From: Litchfieldia sinesaloumensis
Lineage (GTDB): Bacteria; Bacillota; Bacilli; Bacillales; Bacillaceae_L
Reading direction: 5' to 3'
Length of the DNA: 64,000 bases
Assembly (NCBI RefSeq): GCF_900156865.1
Contig: NZ_LT732529.1
Span: forward strand, 4,264,613 to 4,328,612
The number at the start of each line of letters is the position of its first letter. Positions within the stretch are counted from its first letter, which is position 1. This document shows positions 35,659 through 44,055 of the stretch, piece by piece. The translations under genes were made by a program, and so were the position numbers. Under the pieces are notes generated by a model. That model saw only the letters and a list, made by a program, of their open reading frames with translations, did not search any database and was not told where the DNA came from.

Positions 35659-36125
35659 ATGCGCAAAATCCATTAAGTGGAAATAATCTCCTATAAAACG
35701 GCTGGGATTTCAATATATTTCCACATCCGCATCATTTCTAAGCAACAATATGATAAAAGCATGCGCAAATAGAAATGCGCATGTTATTAGGTGAGTAGAC
35801 CATAAAGAACCATGCGCAAAACCCACAAAGTGGAAATAAACCCCTATAAAACGGCTGGAATTTCAATATTCTTCCATATGCACATCGATTCTAAGCATCA
35901 ATACGATAAAAGCATGCGCAAATAGAAAAGTGTTCTTAGATAAGTAGACCGTAAAGAACCATGCGCAAAATCCATTAAGTGGAAATAATCTCCTATAAAA
36001 CGGCTGGGATTTCAATATATTTCCACCTGCACATCAATTCTAAGCATCAATACGATAAAAGCATGCGCAAATAGAAATGCACATGTTTTTAGGTGGGTAG
36101 ACCGTAAAGAATCATGCGCAAAACC
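35659..36125. repeat. Array A3: ~150-bp tandem repeats (3 copies plus fragment)
   Basis: The word ATGCGCAAAA starts at 35659, 35812, 35961 and 36114 (spacing 153, 149, 153). AAAAGCATGCGC occurs at 35755, 35908 and 36057. In units 1 and 3 it can fold on a following GCGCATG or GCACATG; unit 2 has lost that arm. Units also carry CCTATAAAACGGCTGG and TTTCAATAT. A degenerate start is visible at ~35620. Element order matches array A1 (AAAAGCATGC, hairpin, AACCATGCGCAAA). It fills most of the 738-bp gap between the DoxX and deacetylase genes. Confidence 0.88.
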
Positions 36126-36208
36126 CTAAATTAGTAAAACGCACCTGTTAGTACCTGGCACGGAGACATCACTATATAAAGAAAAACACTTTCTCACTAT
36201 AATAAAAG

Positions 36209-36238
36209 AAAATTCAATCAAACGCTTGATTGAATTTT
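36209..36238. terminator. Perfect 13-bp inverted repeat downstream of deacetylase gene
   Basis: AAAATTCAATCAA-ACGC-TTGATTGAATTTT is perfect. A second copy of the right arm (TTTGATTGAATTTTT) lies at ~36277. It could terminate the minus-strand deacetylase transcript or be an operator; GC content of the stem is low. Confidence 0.45.
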
Positions 36239-36328
36239 GGAAACGGCTATTCCAAAAGGTTTACAAGCTAAACAAATGTTTGATTGAATTTTTGTTCGTA
36301 TTCCAATTGCATATCTTACGATAACACT

Positions 36329-37093
36329 CTATTCTAAAAATGGAACTGTAATTATTTCTGAGAGTGTAACAAGTTCTGCTTCTTTTTCGTACTCAGGAAT
36401 ATAGGTTTTTAAGGCACTGACGACACGATCTCCAGTAATCCCAACATGTCCAATCGCTATGATTTGTTCATGCTTTTGTAATTGTTTTGTTATTTTAGAC
36501 GCTTGACGATAGATATGAGTTTCAGAATATACGTGGTCAAAAAATATATCGTTTTCTAAATATGGAACAGATAATTCTTTTGCAAGTTTGGGGATGACAC
36601 TTTTTCTGGCTGTTTTACTATCGAGATAATAGAGGTTACGTTCCTTGCAAACCTCAAGAATAATCCTCATGATTCGTTTATCTTCGGTTACTTTGGAGCC
36701 CATATGATGATTCATTCCCACGGCATATGGAACATTATCAATCGCACTTTCAATCCTCTTCCTAACTTCTTTATCACTTAGATCAGAAGTAATTGCCCCA
36801 GGCCCTAACCAGCTTTTTTTACCATGCTTTGGTTCCATAGGTACATGAACGATCACCTCATGCCCTTTCGCATGTGCTAATTTAGCATCCTGTTCTGTTG
36901 TAGGTAAGAAGGGCATTACAGCTACAGTAAGTGGTATCGGTAATTCTAGTATCTCTTCAGTACCATCCATATCATTACCGAAATCATCAATCACGATGGC
37001 AAGGACTTTTTTCGAATCCTTTATTTCTGTGGCATGACTTTCGGTTGTGAAACTAAACAAGAGTAGAATGAGTGTAAGAAGTTTTAATTTCAT
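36329..37093 (-). CDS. Divergent polysaccharide deacetylase (YibQ-type)
   Basis: A 254-residue protein with a clear Sec signal peptide (LKLLTLILLLFSFTTESHA, residues ~2-21). The mature part matches the divergent polysaccharide deacetylase family (Polysacc_deac_2, YibQ): LAIVIDDFGND, LPIPLTVAVMPFLP, GHEVIVHVPMEPKHG, GMNHHMGSKVTED, GHVGITGDRVV. The Asp and His residues of the NodB-like metal site are present in variant form. It should act at the cell wall; the substrate is not established. AAAAAGGAG precedes the ATG. It is divergent from the CoA-disulfide reductase gene. Confidence 0.9.
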   Translation of the reverse strand: MKLKLLTLILLLFSFTTESHATEIKDSKKVLAIVIDDFGNDMDGTEEILELPIPLTVAVMPFLPTTEQDAKLAHAKGHEVIVHVPMEPKHGKKSWLGPGAITSDLSDKEVRKRIESAIDNVPYAVGMNHHMGSKVTEDKRIMRIILEVCKERNLYYLDSKTARKSVIPKLAKELSVPYLENDIFFDHVYSETHIYRQASKITKQLQKHEQIIAIGHVGITGDRVVSALKTYIPEYEKEAELVTLSEIITVPFLE

Positions 37094-37177
37094 TGTGAAC
37101 TCCTTTTTCTTTTAAGGTCTCACAAAAATGACCTTTTCATTCGGAAATAGGATACACACGGCGTAAAATGTATAACA

Positions 37178-37267
37178 TTGACTTTTTACCCCACGGGGTA
37201 TAAAATTACACATGTAGTGATATTTCAAACAAACTTTTTAAAATCAAATAAATACCCATATGGGTAT
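37178..37267 (+). promoter_or_regulatory. Promoter with two CsoR/CstR-type operators
   Basis: TTGACT (37178-37183), 17 bases, TAAAAT (37201-37206). Inside the spacer is TACCCC-AC-GGGGTA (37187-37200), and downstream is the perfect palindrome ATACCCATATGGGTAT (37252-37267). Both match the ACCC-N-GGGT operators of CsoR/CstR-family repressors. Such a regulator is encoded at 39132. Confidence 0.8.
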
Positions 37268-37332
37268 GAACAAAATTGTTAAAAATTGAAATTTAGGACA
37301 GATATAATAAAAGAAGAATTGGAGGGTTTTCT

Positions 37333-39027
37333 ATGTCAAAGAAGGTAGTAGTTGTCGGTGGGGTCGCAGGTGGTGCATCAGTTGCAGCAAGGGTAAGGCG
37401 ATTAGATGAGAATGCAGAGGTAATTATGTTTGAAAAGGGTCCTCATGTTTCGTTTTCCAACTGTTCATTGCCCTATCATTTAAGTGGGATTGTTGAAGAT
37501 AGTGAGAAACTTGTCTTAATGTCCCCTGAAATGTTTAAAAATAGATACAATATTGAAGCGAGAGTCCATCAAGAGGTTATCAAAATTAACCGTGAGCTGA
37601 AAACAATAACGGTTAAGGATTGGGTAACAAATAATACCTATGAAGAATCATATGATAAATTAGTACTCTCACCAGGTGCTACACCAATTCGTCCCAACAT
37701 AGAGGGAATCAATAATTCGAATGTCTTTACAGTACGTAATGTAGCTGATATTGAGAGAATTAATTCATATATTAAACAAAATGGTATTAAGGATGTAGCA
37801 GTTATTGGTGGAGGTTATATTGGGGTAGAGGTTGCGGAAAATCTGAAATTAGCTGATTATAATGTAACTTTGGTTGAGTTTGCGGATCAAGTTATGGCTC
37901 CTTTTGATTATGATATGGCACAAATCCTTCATAAAGAAATGATGGACCATGGTCTAAACCTTATTGTTAATGATGGATTAGCCAAAATTGAGGATGGATT
38001 TGTCACAACAAATTCAGGTAAGAAAATCGATGCACAGGCGGTCGTTTTAGCTATAGGTGTAAAACCTGAGACAAGCATAGCGGCGGAGGCGGGTCTGGAA
38101 GTTGGTGAGACTGGTGCGATTAAAGTAGATCATAACTACTTAACAAATGATAAAAGTATTTATGCGGTTGGTGATGCGATTGAGGTGTACCATCGCTTAT
38201 TACACAAGCCAACTAGATTAGCTTTAGCAGGTCCTGCCCAAAAGCAAGCAAGGGCAGCTGCCGACCATATGTATGGTATACCTAGTAGAAATTTAGGTGT
38301 CATAGGATCATCATCGATTCATCTCTTTGATCTAAATGCAGCTTCGACTGGACTCAATGCTAGAGTAGCAGAGCAGGCAGGAATGAACTATGATTATGTG
38401 TATTTAATGCCAGGGGATAAAGTAGGATTGATGCCAAACAGTAATCCCATGCATTTTAAGTTGATCTATGAATATCCGACAGGACGGATTCTAGGTGCTC
38501 AAGCAATTGGAAAAGGAAATGTAGATAAACGAATTGATGTCATAGCTACAATGATTACGATGAATGGAACACTAGAGGACCTAAAAGATCTTGAATTGAC
38601 TTATTCACCAATGCTAGGAACTGCGAAAGATGTAGTAAATCATGCGGCTTTGGTCGGTTTAAATTTACTTCAGGGAAGGTATAAAGAAGTGAAGGTCTCT
38701 CAAGTTCGTGACTTAGTAGAAAATCACGCGTTCATAATTGATGCTCGTGAAAAAGGTGAATATAAGGCAGGGCATTTTAAAAATGCAGTTAACATTCCAT
38801 TAAGTGAATTTAGGAATAGACTCGATGAAATTCCAAGCGACCAGCCTGTATATATTCACTGTCGATCAGGTCAAAGAAGCTATAATATGGTGATGGCCCT
38901 GCAACATCTAGGGTATGAGAATGTCTACAATATCTCTGGATCTTATTTAGGGGTTAACCTTTATGAATACTTCAATGATGTTGTAACAGGTAGAGAAAAA
39001 ATTGTAACGGAATATAATTTTAAATAA
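37333..39027 (+). CDS. cdr: CoA-disulfide reductase with C-terminal rhodanese domain
   Basis: A 564-residue flavoprotein. Residues ~1-450 are a pyridine-nucleotide disulfide reductase of the CoADR type (VVVGGVAGGASVAARVRR for FAD, VAVIGGGYIGVEVAENL for NADH), with single active Cys44 in SFSNCSLPY. Residues ~465-560 are a rhodanese with Cys510 in IHCRSGQRS. Such fusions reduce CoA disulfides, polysulfides or persulfides. AATTGGAGG precedes the ATG. CstR-type operators upstream and a CstR-type gene downstream show it belongs to reactive-sulfur defence. Confidence 0.93.
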   Translation: MSKKVVVVGGVAGGASVAARVRRLDENAEVIMFEKGPHVSFSNCSLPYHLSGIVEDSEKLVLMSPEMFKNRYNIEARVHQEVIKINRELKTITVKDWVTNNTYEESYDKLVLSPGATPIRPNIEGINNSNVFTVRNVADIERINSYIKQNGIKDVAVIGGGYIGVEVAENLKLADYNVTLVEFADQVMAPFDYDMAQILHKEMMDHGLNLIVNDGLAKIEDGFVTTNSGKKIDAQAVVLAIGVKPETSIAAEAGLEVGETGAIKVDHNYLTNDKSIYAVGDAIEVYHRLLHKPTRLALAGPAQKQARAAADHMYGIPSRNLGVIGSSSIHLFDLNAASTGLNARVAEQAGMNYDYVYLMPGDKVGLMPNSNPMHFKLIYEYPTGRILGAQAIGKGNVDKRIDVIATMITMNGTLEDLKDLELTYSPMLGTAKDVVNHAALVGLNLLQGRYKEVKVSQVRDLVENHAFIIDAREKGEYKAGHFKNAVNIPLSEFRNRLDEIPSDQPVYIHCRSGQRSYNMVMALQHLGYENVYNISGSYLGVNLYEYFNDVVTGREKIVTEYNFK

Positions 39028-39049
39028 ATTTTATAAATGGAGCAAAAAT

Positions 39050-39085
39050 AAAACAACAGGGTTTCTAAATCCCTGTTGTTTTAGC
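39050..39085 (+). terminator. Terminator between CoADR and regulator
   Basis: AAAACAACAGGG pairs perfectly with CCCTGTTGTTTT around a nine-base loop. The regulator gene 47 bp later therefore likely has its own promoter or depends on read-through. Confidence 0.8.
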
Positions 39086-39131
39086 TTAAGATTAGATTTG
39101 AGAATCAACCCTATCGAAAGGGGGCACTTAC

Positions 39132-39392
39132 ATGGATTATGATGAAAAGACAAAAAATAGGATTAAACGTATTGAAGGGCAATTGCGTGGTATCTTACGT
39201 ATGATGGAAGAAAATAAAGAATGCAAAGACGTTATTACACAGCTGTCCGCTGCAAGAACTGCCATTGATCGTACAATTGGTGTAATTGTAAGCTCTAATC
39301 TAGTTTCGTGCGTACGAGATGCAGATGAAAAAGGAGAAAATACAGAGGGTTTGGTTAAAGAAGCTGTAGAGTTACTTGTTAGAAGTAGGTAA
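39132..39392 (+). CDS. cstR: CsoR-family regulator, CstR-type persulfide sensor
   Basis: An 86-residue DUF156/CsoR-fold helical repressor: NRIKRIEGQLRGILRMMEEN starts the fold. Cys31 (KECKDV) and Cys60 (LVSCVRD) are present, but the residue four before Cys60 is Asn instead of the copper-binding His of CsoR. This Cys-Asn-Cys pattern is that of CstR, which senses persulfides through the two thiols. Operators of the right type lie before the CoADR-rhodanese gene, the evident target. GAAAGGGGG precedes the ATG. Confidence 0.88.
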   Translation: MDYDEKTKNRIKRIEGQLRGILRMMEENKECKDVITQLSAARTAIDRTIGVIVSSNLVSCVRDADEKGENTEGLVKEAVELLVRSR

Positions 39393-39674
39393 AAAGCCAC
39401 ATTAACCATTGCTGGAAATTTGGGACCTGTATGGGTCTTTTTTATCTTGATGGGAAGTTCTAAGTTATATTACGATGATTTAAGGCATTTCTCGAAGATC
39501 GAAAAATATTACCATTTACGACTGTTCATACGATATAAAGTAGGTTAATCCTTATGAATACTGGGTTAACGCTAGTTTTTGTATAAAAGTCGTTTCCGTT
39601 GATTCTTTTATTATTTTGATATACCATTATTTCGAGATACCTTGATTAAAGATAAATGGAGGAGACTTTATATA

Positions 39675-40307
39675 ATGAATATATTAGTAGTAAAAGCGAA
39701 TAATCGTCCAGCTTCTGAAGCTGTTTCAAGTAAAATGTATGAAACTTTCATAAACAACCTAGAAGGTGTAAATGTGGAAACTTACGATGTTTTTGCAGAA
39801 GATATGCCTTACCTTGGTCAAGATCTATTCAATGCTTTCGGTAAATTAGAATCTGGCGAAGAAATGACAGACGTAGAACAACGTATTTTAGCAGCAAAAC
39901 AAAAAGCGATGGATGCATTAACTGCAGCAGACGTAGTTGTATTTGCTTTCCCATTATGGAACTTAACAATTCCAGCTAAATTACAAACATTTATCGACTA
40001 TGTGTACCAAGCAGGGTACTCTTTCAAATATGATGAAAATGGTCAAGCAGTACAATTAATGACTGACAAAAAAGCGATTATTCTAAGTGCTCGTGGTGGG
40101 ATTTACTCAACACCTGAAACAGCTCCAATGGAGATGGCAGCAACTTATATTAAAAACGTTGTTGGTGGAGTATTTGGTATGGAAATTAAGGATGAAGTTA
40201 TTATTGAAGGTCATGCGGCAGCACCAGATCAAGCTGAAAAAATTATTGCTGAAGGTCTAGAAAAAATTGAAGCTGTAGCTAAAAGTTTATCAGCCGTATT
40301 AGTTTAA
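39675..40307 (+). CDS. azoR: FMN-dependent NADH-azoreductase
   Basis: A 210-residue flavodoxin-fold protein. ATG 39675 follows GGAGGAGA at a good distance; an upstream TTG frame is not needed. MNILVVKANNRPASEAVSSKMYETF, FAFPLWNLTIPAKLQTFIDYVYQAGYSF (two consecutive stretches) and ILSARGGIYSTPE are the AzoR signatures that bind FMN. It reduces azo compounds and quinones by two electrons. Several neighbours also deal with quinones or reactive sulfur. It is a single gene with its own terminator. Confidence 0.93.
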   Translation: MNILVVKANNRPASEAVSSKMYETFINNLEGVNVETYDVFAEDMPYLGQDLFNAFGKLESGEEMTDVEQRILAAKQKAMDALTAADVVVFAFPLWNLTIPAKLQTFIDYVYQAGYSFKYDENGQAVQLMTDKKAIILSARGGIYSTPETAPMEMAATYIKNVVGGVFGMEIKDEVIIEGHAAAPDQAEKIIAEGLEKIEAVAKSLSAVLV

Positions 40308-40322
40308 TATGTATGTATTCAC

Positions 40323-40353
40323 AAGGGATTGGCTTTGAGCCAGTCCCTTTTTC
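40323..40353 (+). terminator. azoR terminator
   Basis: AAGGGATTGGCT pairs perfectly with AGCCAGTCCCTT and is followed by TTTCTT. Confidence 0.85.
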
Positions 40354-40421
40354 TTATACTGACACAACGTTATTCTAAAACCATCGTTTTGTAATGATTT
40401 ATAAGTAGAAATCGACCATTT

Positions 40422-40437
40422 TGTGACATTTCTCACA
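40422..40437. promoter_or_regulatory. FNR/CRP-type palindrome before GGDEF-EAL gene
   Basis: TGTGA-CATTTC-TCACA matches the TGTGA-N6-TCACA consensus exactly. A TATAAT at 40466-40471 would put the transcription start near 40478 and the box centre at about -48. In the remaining ~140-bp leader I recognise no riboswitch. Confidence 0.5.
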
Positions 40438-40619
40438 TTACTAAGTGCTTTGGTACTTCTTGAAATATAATAGGTAGTAAGTAATGTAGTAGATGATAAG
40501 GGGCTTCTGAAAACTTCTAGAGAATAATCCCTTTAAAAACTTCTAAATTTATATCCTCAATACAAGTGCCTGAGAGGTACATCTTCACTTAACAAAAATA
40601 ATACTACTGGTGATAACTT

Positions 40620-42773
40620 ATGAGAATTATAGATACAGGTGAAAAAGTACTTACTGAAGTTAATCCGCAATCAAAAGGTAGGGAGCAGACTACTATTAAT
40701 CATGTATTAAAAGAACTTGAGATGATGAAGTATGCACTTGATCAATCTTCTATTGTGGCAATAACCGATAACCATGGAAGGATTACCTATGCAAATGAGC
40801 AATTTTGCAAAATGTCACAGTATACATACGAAGAACTTATCGGTCAGGACCACAGTATTTTAAACTCAGGTCACCACCCGCCCGTGTTCTTTAAAAACAT
40901 GTGGGCGACAATTGGAAGAGGAAAAACATGGCGTGGTGAATTAAAAAATCAGGCAAAGGATGGAAGCTACTATTGGGTCGATACGACAATTGTCCCCTTT
41001 TTAAACAACAAGGGTAAACCCTATCAATATATCTCTATTCGAAATGACATTACTACCAGAAAGAATATAGAAGAGAGTTTAATACAAAGTGAGGAAAAAT
41101 ATCGTATAATCGCAGAGAACTCATCAGATTTAATTTCAATCATTGATAGCGATGGCAATTATGAATATGCATCGCCTTCCCATTCTGCTCATCTTGGATA
41201 TAGTTTAGAAGAAATTCAGTCGAGTACGATATTTCGTTGGATTGATGAACATGATCGAGCAATAGTGAGATCTCATATACAAGATATCATTGGAAATGTA
41301 CAACGGTTTTCGCAACTCCAGCTACGATTGAAGACAAAAAGAGGGAAGTTGATTGATGTCGAGGCTACTCTGAACCCTATTAGAGATAACTCTGGACAAA
41401 TCAGGCATATTTTGTTTGTTACTCGGGATATTACAGAGAGAAAAAAGACAGAAAATATGATCTACCATCTAGCCTTCTATGATACATTAACTGATTTACC
41501 TAATCGCAGACTCTTCATGGATTTACTATACAAAGAAGTTAAGAAAGCTGAAAAATGTCAATTGAAAATTGGGTTAATTTCCGTTGATATTGACCGTTTT
41601 AAATATATCAATGATTTGTGTGGGCACGAGATTGGAGATCTTATCTTAGTTGAGACAGCTCAACGTATAAATAATCATATCCGAAAAGAGGATGTAGTAT
41701 CTCGCTTTGGTGGAGATGAATTTACAATTATGATTAAGAATGTTTCTAGTAGGTCAGAAATTGAGGAAGTTGCACAGCGATTTCTCACATACTTCCGAAA
41801 CCCTATTATTATGGGGGAACGATCCTTTACAATTTCATGCAGTTTTGGAATAGCGATGTATCCAGATGATGCAGAGGATGCTGATACACTAATAAAGCGA
41901 TCGAACATTGCTCTAAATGCTGTTAAAGAAAGCGGAAGAAATGACTATTTGCTTTTTGAAGAAGAAATGGAAAGACGGTCTCTAGAACGAATTCAGTTTG
42001 AACATGAGTTAAGGCAGTCCATACATTCCGAGCAGTTCTTTATTGAATACCAGCCTAAAATTGATCTAGTAACAACTCAAATCGTTGGGCTAGAGGCTTT
42101 AATGAGGTGGAGGCATCCTGCATTAGGATTAATATCACCGTCAACATTTATTCCGTTGGCTGAGGAAACAGGTCTAATCTTACCTCTAGGGGAATGGATA
42201 CTTCGAAAAGCATGTGAGCAAAATAAGGAGTGGCAAAACCAAGGATTTGAACCAGTCCGAGTTTCTGTCAATTTATCGGTCCAACAGTTGGGTCAACCTA
42301 AACTTATAAACCTAATTAAGCAGATTCTAGAAGATACTAAATTAAATCCTAAATGGTTAGAGCTCGAAATCACAGAAAGTATTTTTGCTGATATTGAGAA
42401 TGTCGCACCCGTTCTTCAAAAGATAAAAGACCTTGGGATACATCTCTCAATTGATGATTTTGGTACTGGTTATAGTTCGTTAAGTTATCTTAAAAGCTTG
42501 CCAATCGACATCTTAAAAATAGACGCCTCTTTTATCAGGGATTTACCGAATGATGAAGAAAGCAATGCTATTGTTAAGGCTATCATTACTTTCGCAAAAA
42601 CACTTAACCTGGACGTAATTGCAGAAGGAATTGAAAACAAAGAGCAATTGCTTCTTCTAATCGAGAATGGGTGTGACAAGGGGCAGGGGTATTTCTATAG
42701 TAGACCATTGCCAAGCTTGGAAGTAGCGAGGTTATTCAGCAAACCTTATGAAAGAGAAACGGTGTTAATGTGA
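40620..42773 (+). CDS. PAS-PAS-GGDEF-EAL cyclic-di-GMP signalling protein
   Basis: A 717-residue soluble protein. Two PAS/PAC sensor modules (residues ~35-155 and ~160-280; ITYANEQFCKMSQYTYEEL, YEYASPSHSAHLGYSLEEI) precede a GGDEF domain (~285-445) with intact SRFGGDEF and an EAL domain (~455-710) with intact EALMRWRHP and DDFGTGYSSLSYL. Both making and breaking c-di-GMP are possible from the residues. There are no membrane segments, so the signal is cytosolic. The weak ribosome site is GGTGAT. An FNR-type box ~190 bp upstream hints at oxygen control, which would suit a PAS sensor. Confidence 0.93.
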   Translation: MRIIDTGEKVLTEVNPQSKGREQTTINHVLKELEMMKYALDQSSIVAITDNHGRITYANEQFCKMSQYTYEELIGQDHSILNSGHHPPVFFKNMWATIGRGKTWRGELKNQAKDGSYYWVDTTIVPFLNNKGKPYQYISIRNDITTRKNIEESLIQSEEKYRIIAENSSDLISIIDSDGNYEYASPSHSAHLGYSLEEIQSSTIFRWIDEHDRAIVRSHIQDIIGNVQRFSQLQLRLKTKRGKLIDVEATLNPIRDNSGQIRHILFVTRDITERKKTENMIYHLAFYDTLTDLPNRRLFMDLLYKEVKKAEKCQLKIGLISVDIDRFKYINDLCGHEIGDLILVETAQRINNHIRKEDVVSRFGGDEFTIMIKNVSSRSEIEEVAQRFLTYFRNPIIMGERSFTISCSFGIAMYPDDAEDADTLIKRSNIALNAVKESGRNDYLLFEEEMERRSLERIQFEHELRQSIHSEQFFIEYQPKIDLVTTQIVGLEALMRWRHPALGLISPSTFIPLAEETGLILPLGEWILRKACEQNKEWQNQGFEPVRVSVNLSVQQLGQPKLINLIKQILEDTKLNPKWLELEITESIFADIENVAPVLQKIKDLGIHLSIDDFGTGYSSLSYLKSLPIDILKIDASFIRDLPNDEESNAIVKAIITFAKTLNLDVIAEGIENKEQLLLLIENGCDKGQGYFYSRPLPSLEVARLFSKPYERETVLM

Positions 42774-42801
42774 TAAGAGCAATGAAAAGTTAAACTAAGA
42801 C

Positions 42802-42850
42802 AAAAAAAGCACCTTTCCCTCAGTCTATCTGGGGGTAAGGCGCTTTTTTT
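42802..42850. terminator. Shared terminator between convergent genes
   Basis: AAAAAGC/GCTTTTT and CCTT/AAGG with inner CAG/CTG pairing form one long imperfect stem flanked by A- and T-runs, serving both convergent genes. Confidence 0.75.
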
Positions 42851-42860
42851 TGGTTACTAT

Positions 42861-43583
42861 TTATTTTCCAATGAACATTTGTGTCCAATAATTTCCTTCA
42901 ACATGACCTACACCAATATGAGTAAAGGTAGAGCTTAATATGTTTTTTCGATGTCCTTCGCTGTTCATCCAAGCATTCACAACTTCTTGTGGAGAGCGTT
43001 GGCCCATTGCAATATTTTCACCAGCCGCACGGTATTGAACACCAAATTGCTTCATCATCTCGAATGGTGAACCATAGGTTGGGCTTGTGTGAGAAAAGTA
43101 ACCGTTTTGCTTCATATCAGATGATTTAAGTCTAGCAACTTCACTCAATTTTACATCGAGTTTAAGAGGTTGTAAGCCGTACTTTGCACGCTCATTATTC
43201 GTTAATGTCACAACTTCTTGCTCAAACTGACTTACTGAGTGAGTAGCCGGGTTCGTTGTTTCATTAGTTGGTTCTGATGGTTTTGGTTGAACAGGCTGTT
43301 GAGTAACAGGTTCCTTAACAGGTTCTTGTGCCTTTGGTGCTGTTGGCTGTTCAACTGGTTGTGCTGGTTCCTCTACCTTAGGTTGCGTTTGATTGTATTG
43401 GGAATAATATTTTTTTAATATACTTTGAATCAAGTCATTCCAATTCGTAGTTTGGTTAACTGAAACCACGTAACGACCTTCATAAACATTTTTAGAACTA
43501 TCTAATTCTGACGCAGAACTAGCTAACGGCCCTGTTACTAATAGAGCGCCTGCGACTACTAATGATAATACAGTTTTCTTCAT
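42861..43583 (-). CDS. Secreted CAP-domain protein (YkwD-like)
   Basis: A 240-residue exported protein: signal peptide VLSLVVAGALLVTGPLASSA (residues ~5-24), a short N-terminal segment, a Pro/Glu/Gln-rich linker (~70-110), then a CAP/SCP domain (~118-240). The CAP signatures are NNERAKYGLQPLKLD, YFSHTSPTYGSPFEMM, AGENIA and WMNSEGHRKNILS, with the conserved His and Glu residues. B. subtilis YkwD and spore proteins such as SafA neighbours carry similar domains; activity is unknown. AAGGAGG precedes the ATG. Confidence 0.9.
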   Translation of the reverse strand: MKKTVLSLVVAGALLVTGPLASSASELDSSKNVYEGRYVVSVNQTTNWNDLIQSILKKYYSQYNQTQPKVEEPAQPVEQPTAPKAQEPVKEPVTQQPVQPKPSEPTNETTNPATHSVSQFEQEVVTLTNNERAKYGLQPLKLDVKLSEVARLKSSDMKQNGYFSHTSPTYGSPFEMMKQFGVQYRAAGENIAMGQRSPQEVVNAWMNSEGHRKNILSSTFTHIGVGHVEGNYWTQMFIGK

Positions 43584-44055
43584 ATTCAGTCCTCCTTGTT
43601 ATGTGTACCACTGATACATCACCATCATAGCACGCGTTTTTTGTAATAATTAAGGAAGACTTTTCCTTATCTACCTTTTCTACTATATTAATCCCGAGCA
43701 ATAGTTGAAAAATAATAGATTTGGCACATTCAAGATACAATTTAGTTCTGACTAATTGGTAAAAAAGGAAGAAAACACTAGGAATCTCCTATTGACAGGT
43801 CTCCACAAAACGCCAAAACATGACAAAAATTACTACAACATAACAATTGTGTCGATAGCACGCATGAACTGATTTCGAATCCCACATTTTTGGAGAACCT
43901 GTCCAAATTTTTTGTGTTTTACTATTGCGAGTTTTGTGTGTTTTTGTGGTAATATATTAGTATATGTTCTTGTTAAAGTACTCTATTATAGTTAATTATT
44001 TTTGAGTACTAGGGACCATACTAATAGAGGGTATCAATTAGTAATAGGAGGCATT
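43584..44055. other. Divergent intergenic region, no gene seen
   Basis: About 470 bases between the CAP-protein gene and the GH3 gene, transcribed away from each other. AT-rich, with AGTACT at ~43977 and GAGTACT at ~44005 as a loose inverted pair. I find no convincing RNA element or small gene. Confidence 0.5.

Noticed and set aside
40440-40619. Riboswitch in leader of the GGDEF-EAL gene (GTGCCTGAGAGGTAC segment)
   Set aside because: Looked like glycine, TPP or c-di-GMP motifs at first, but the conserved core words of those classes are absent.
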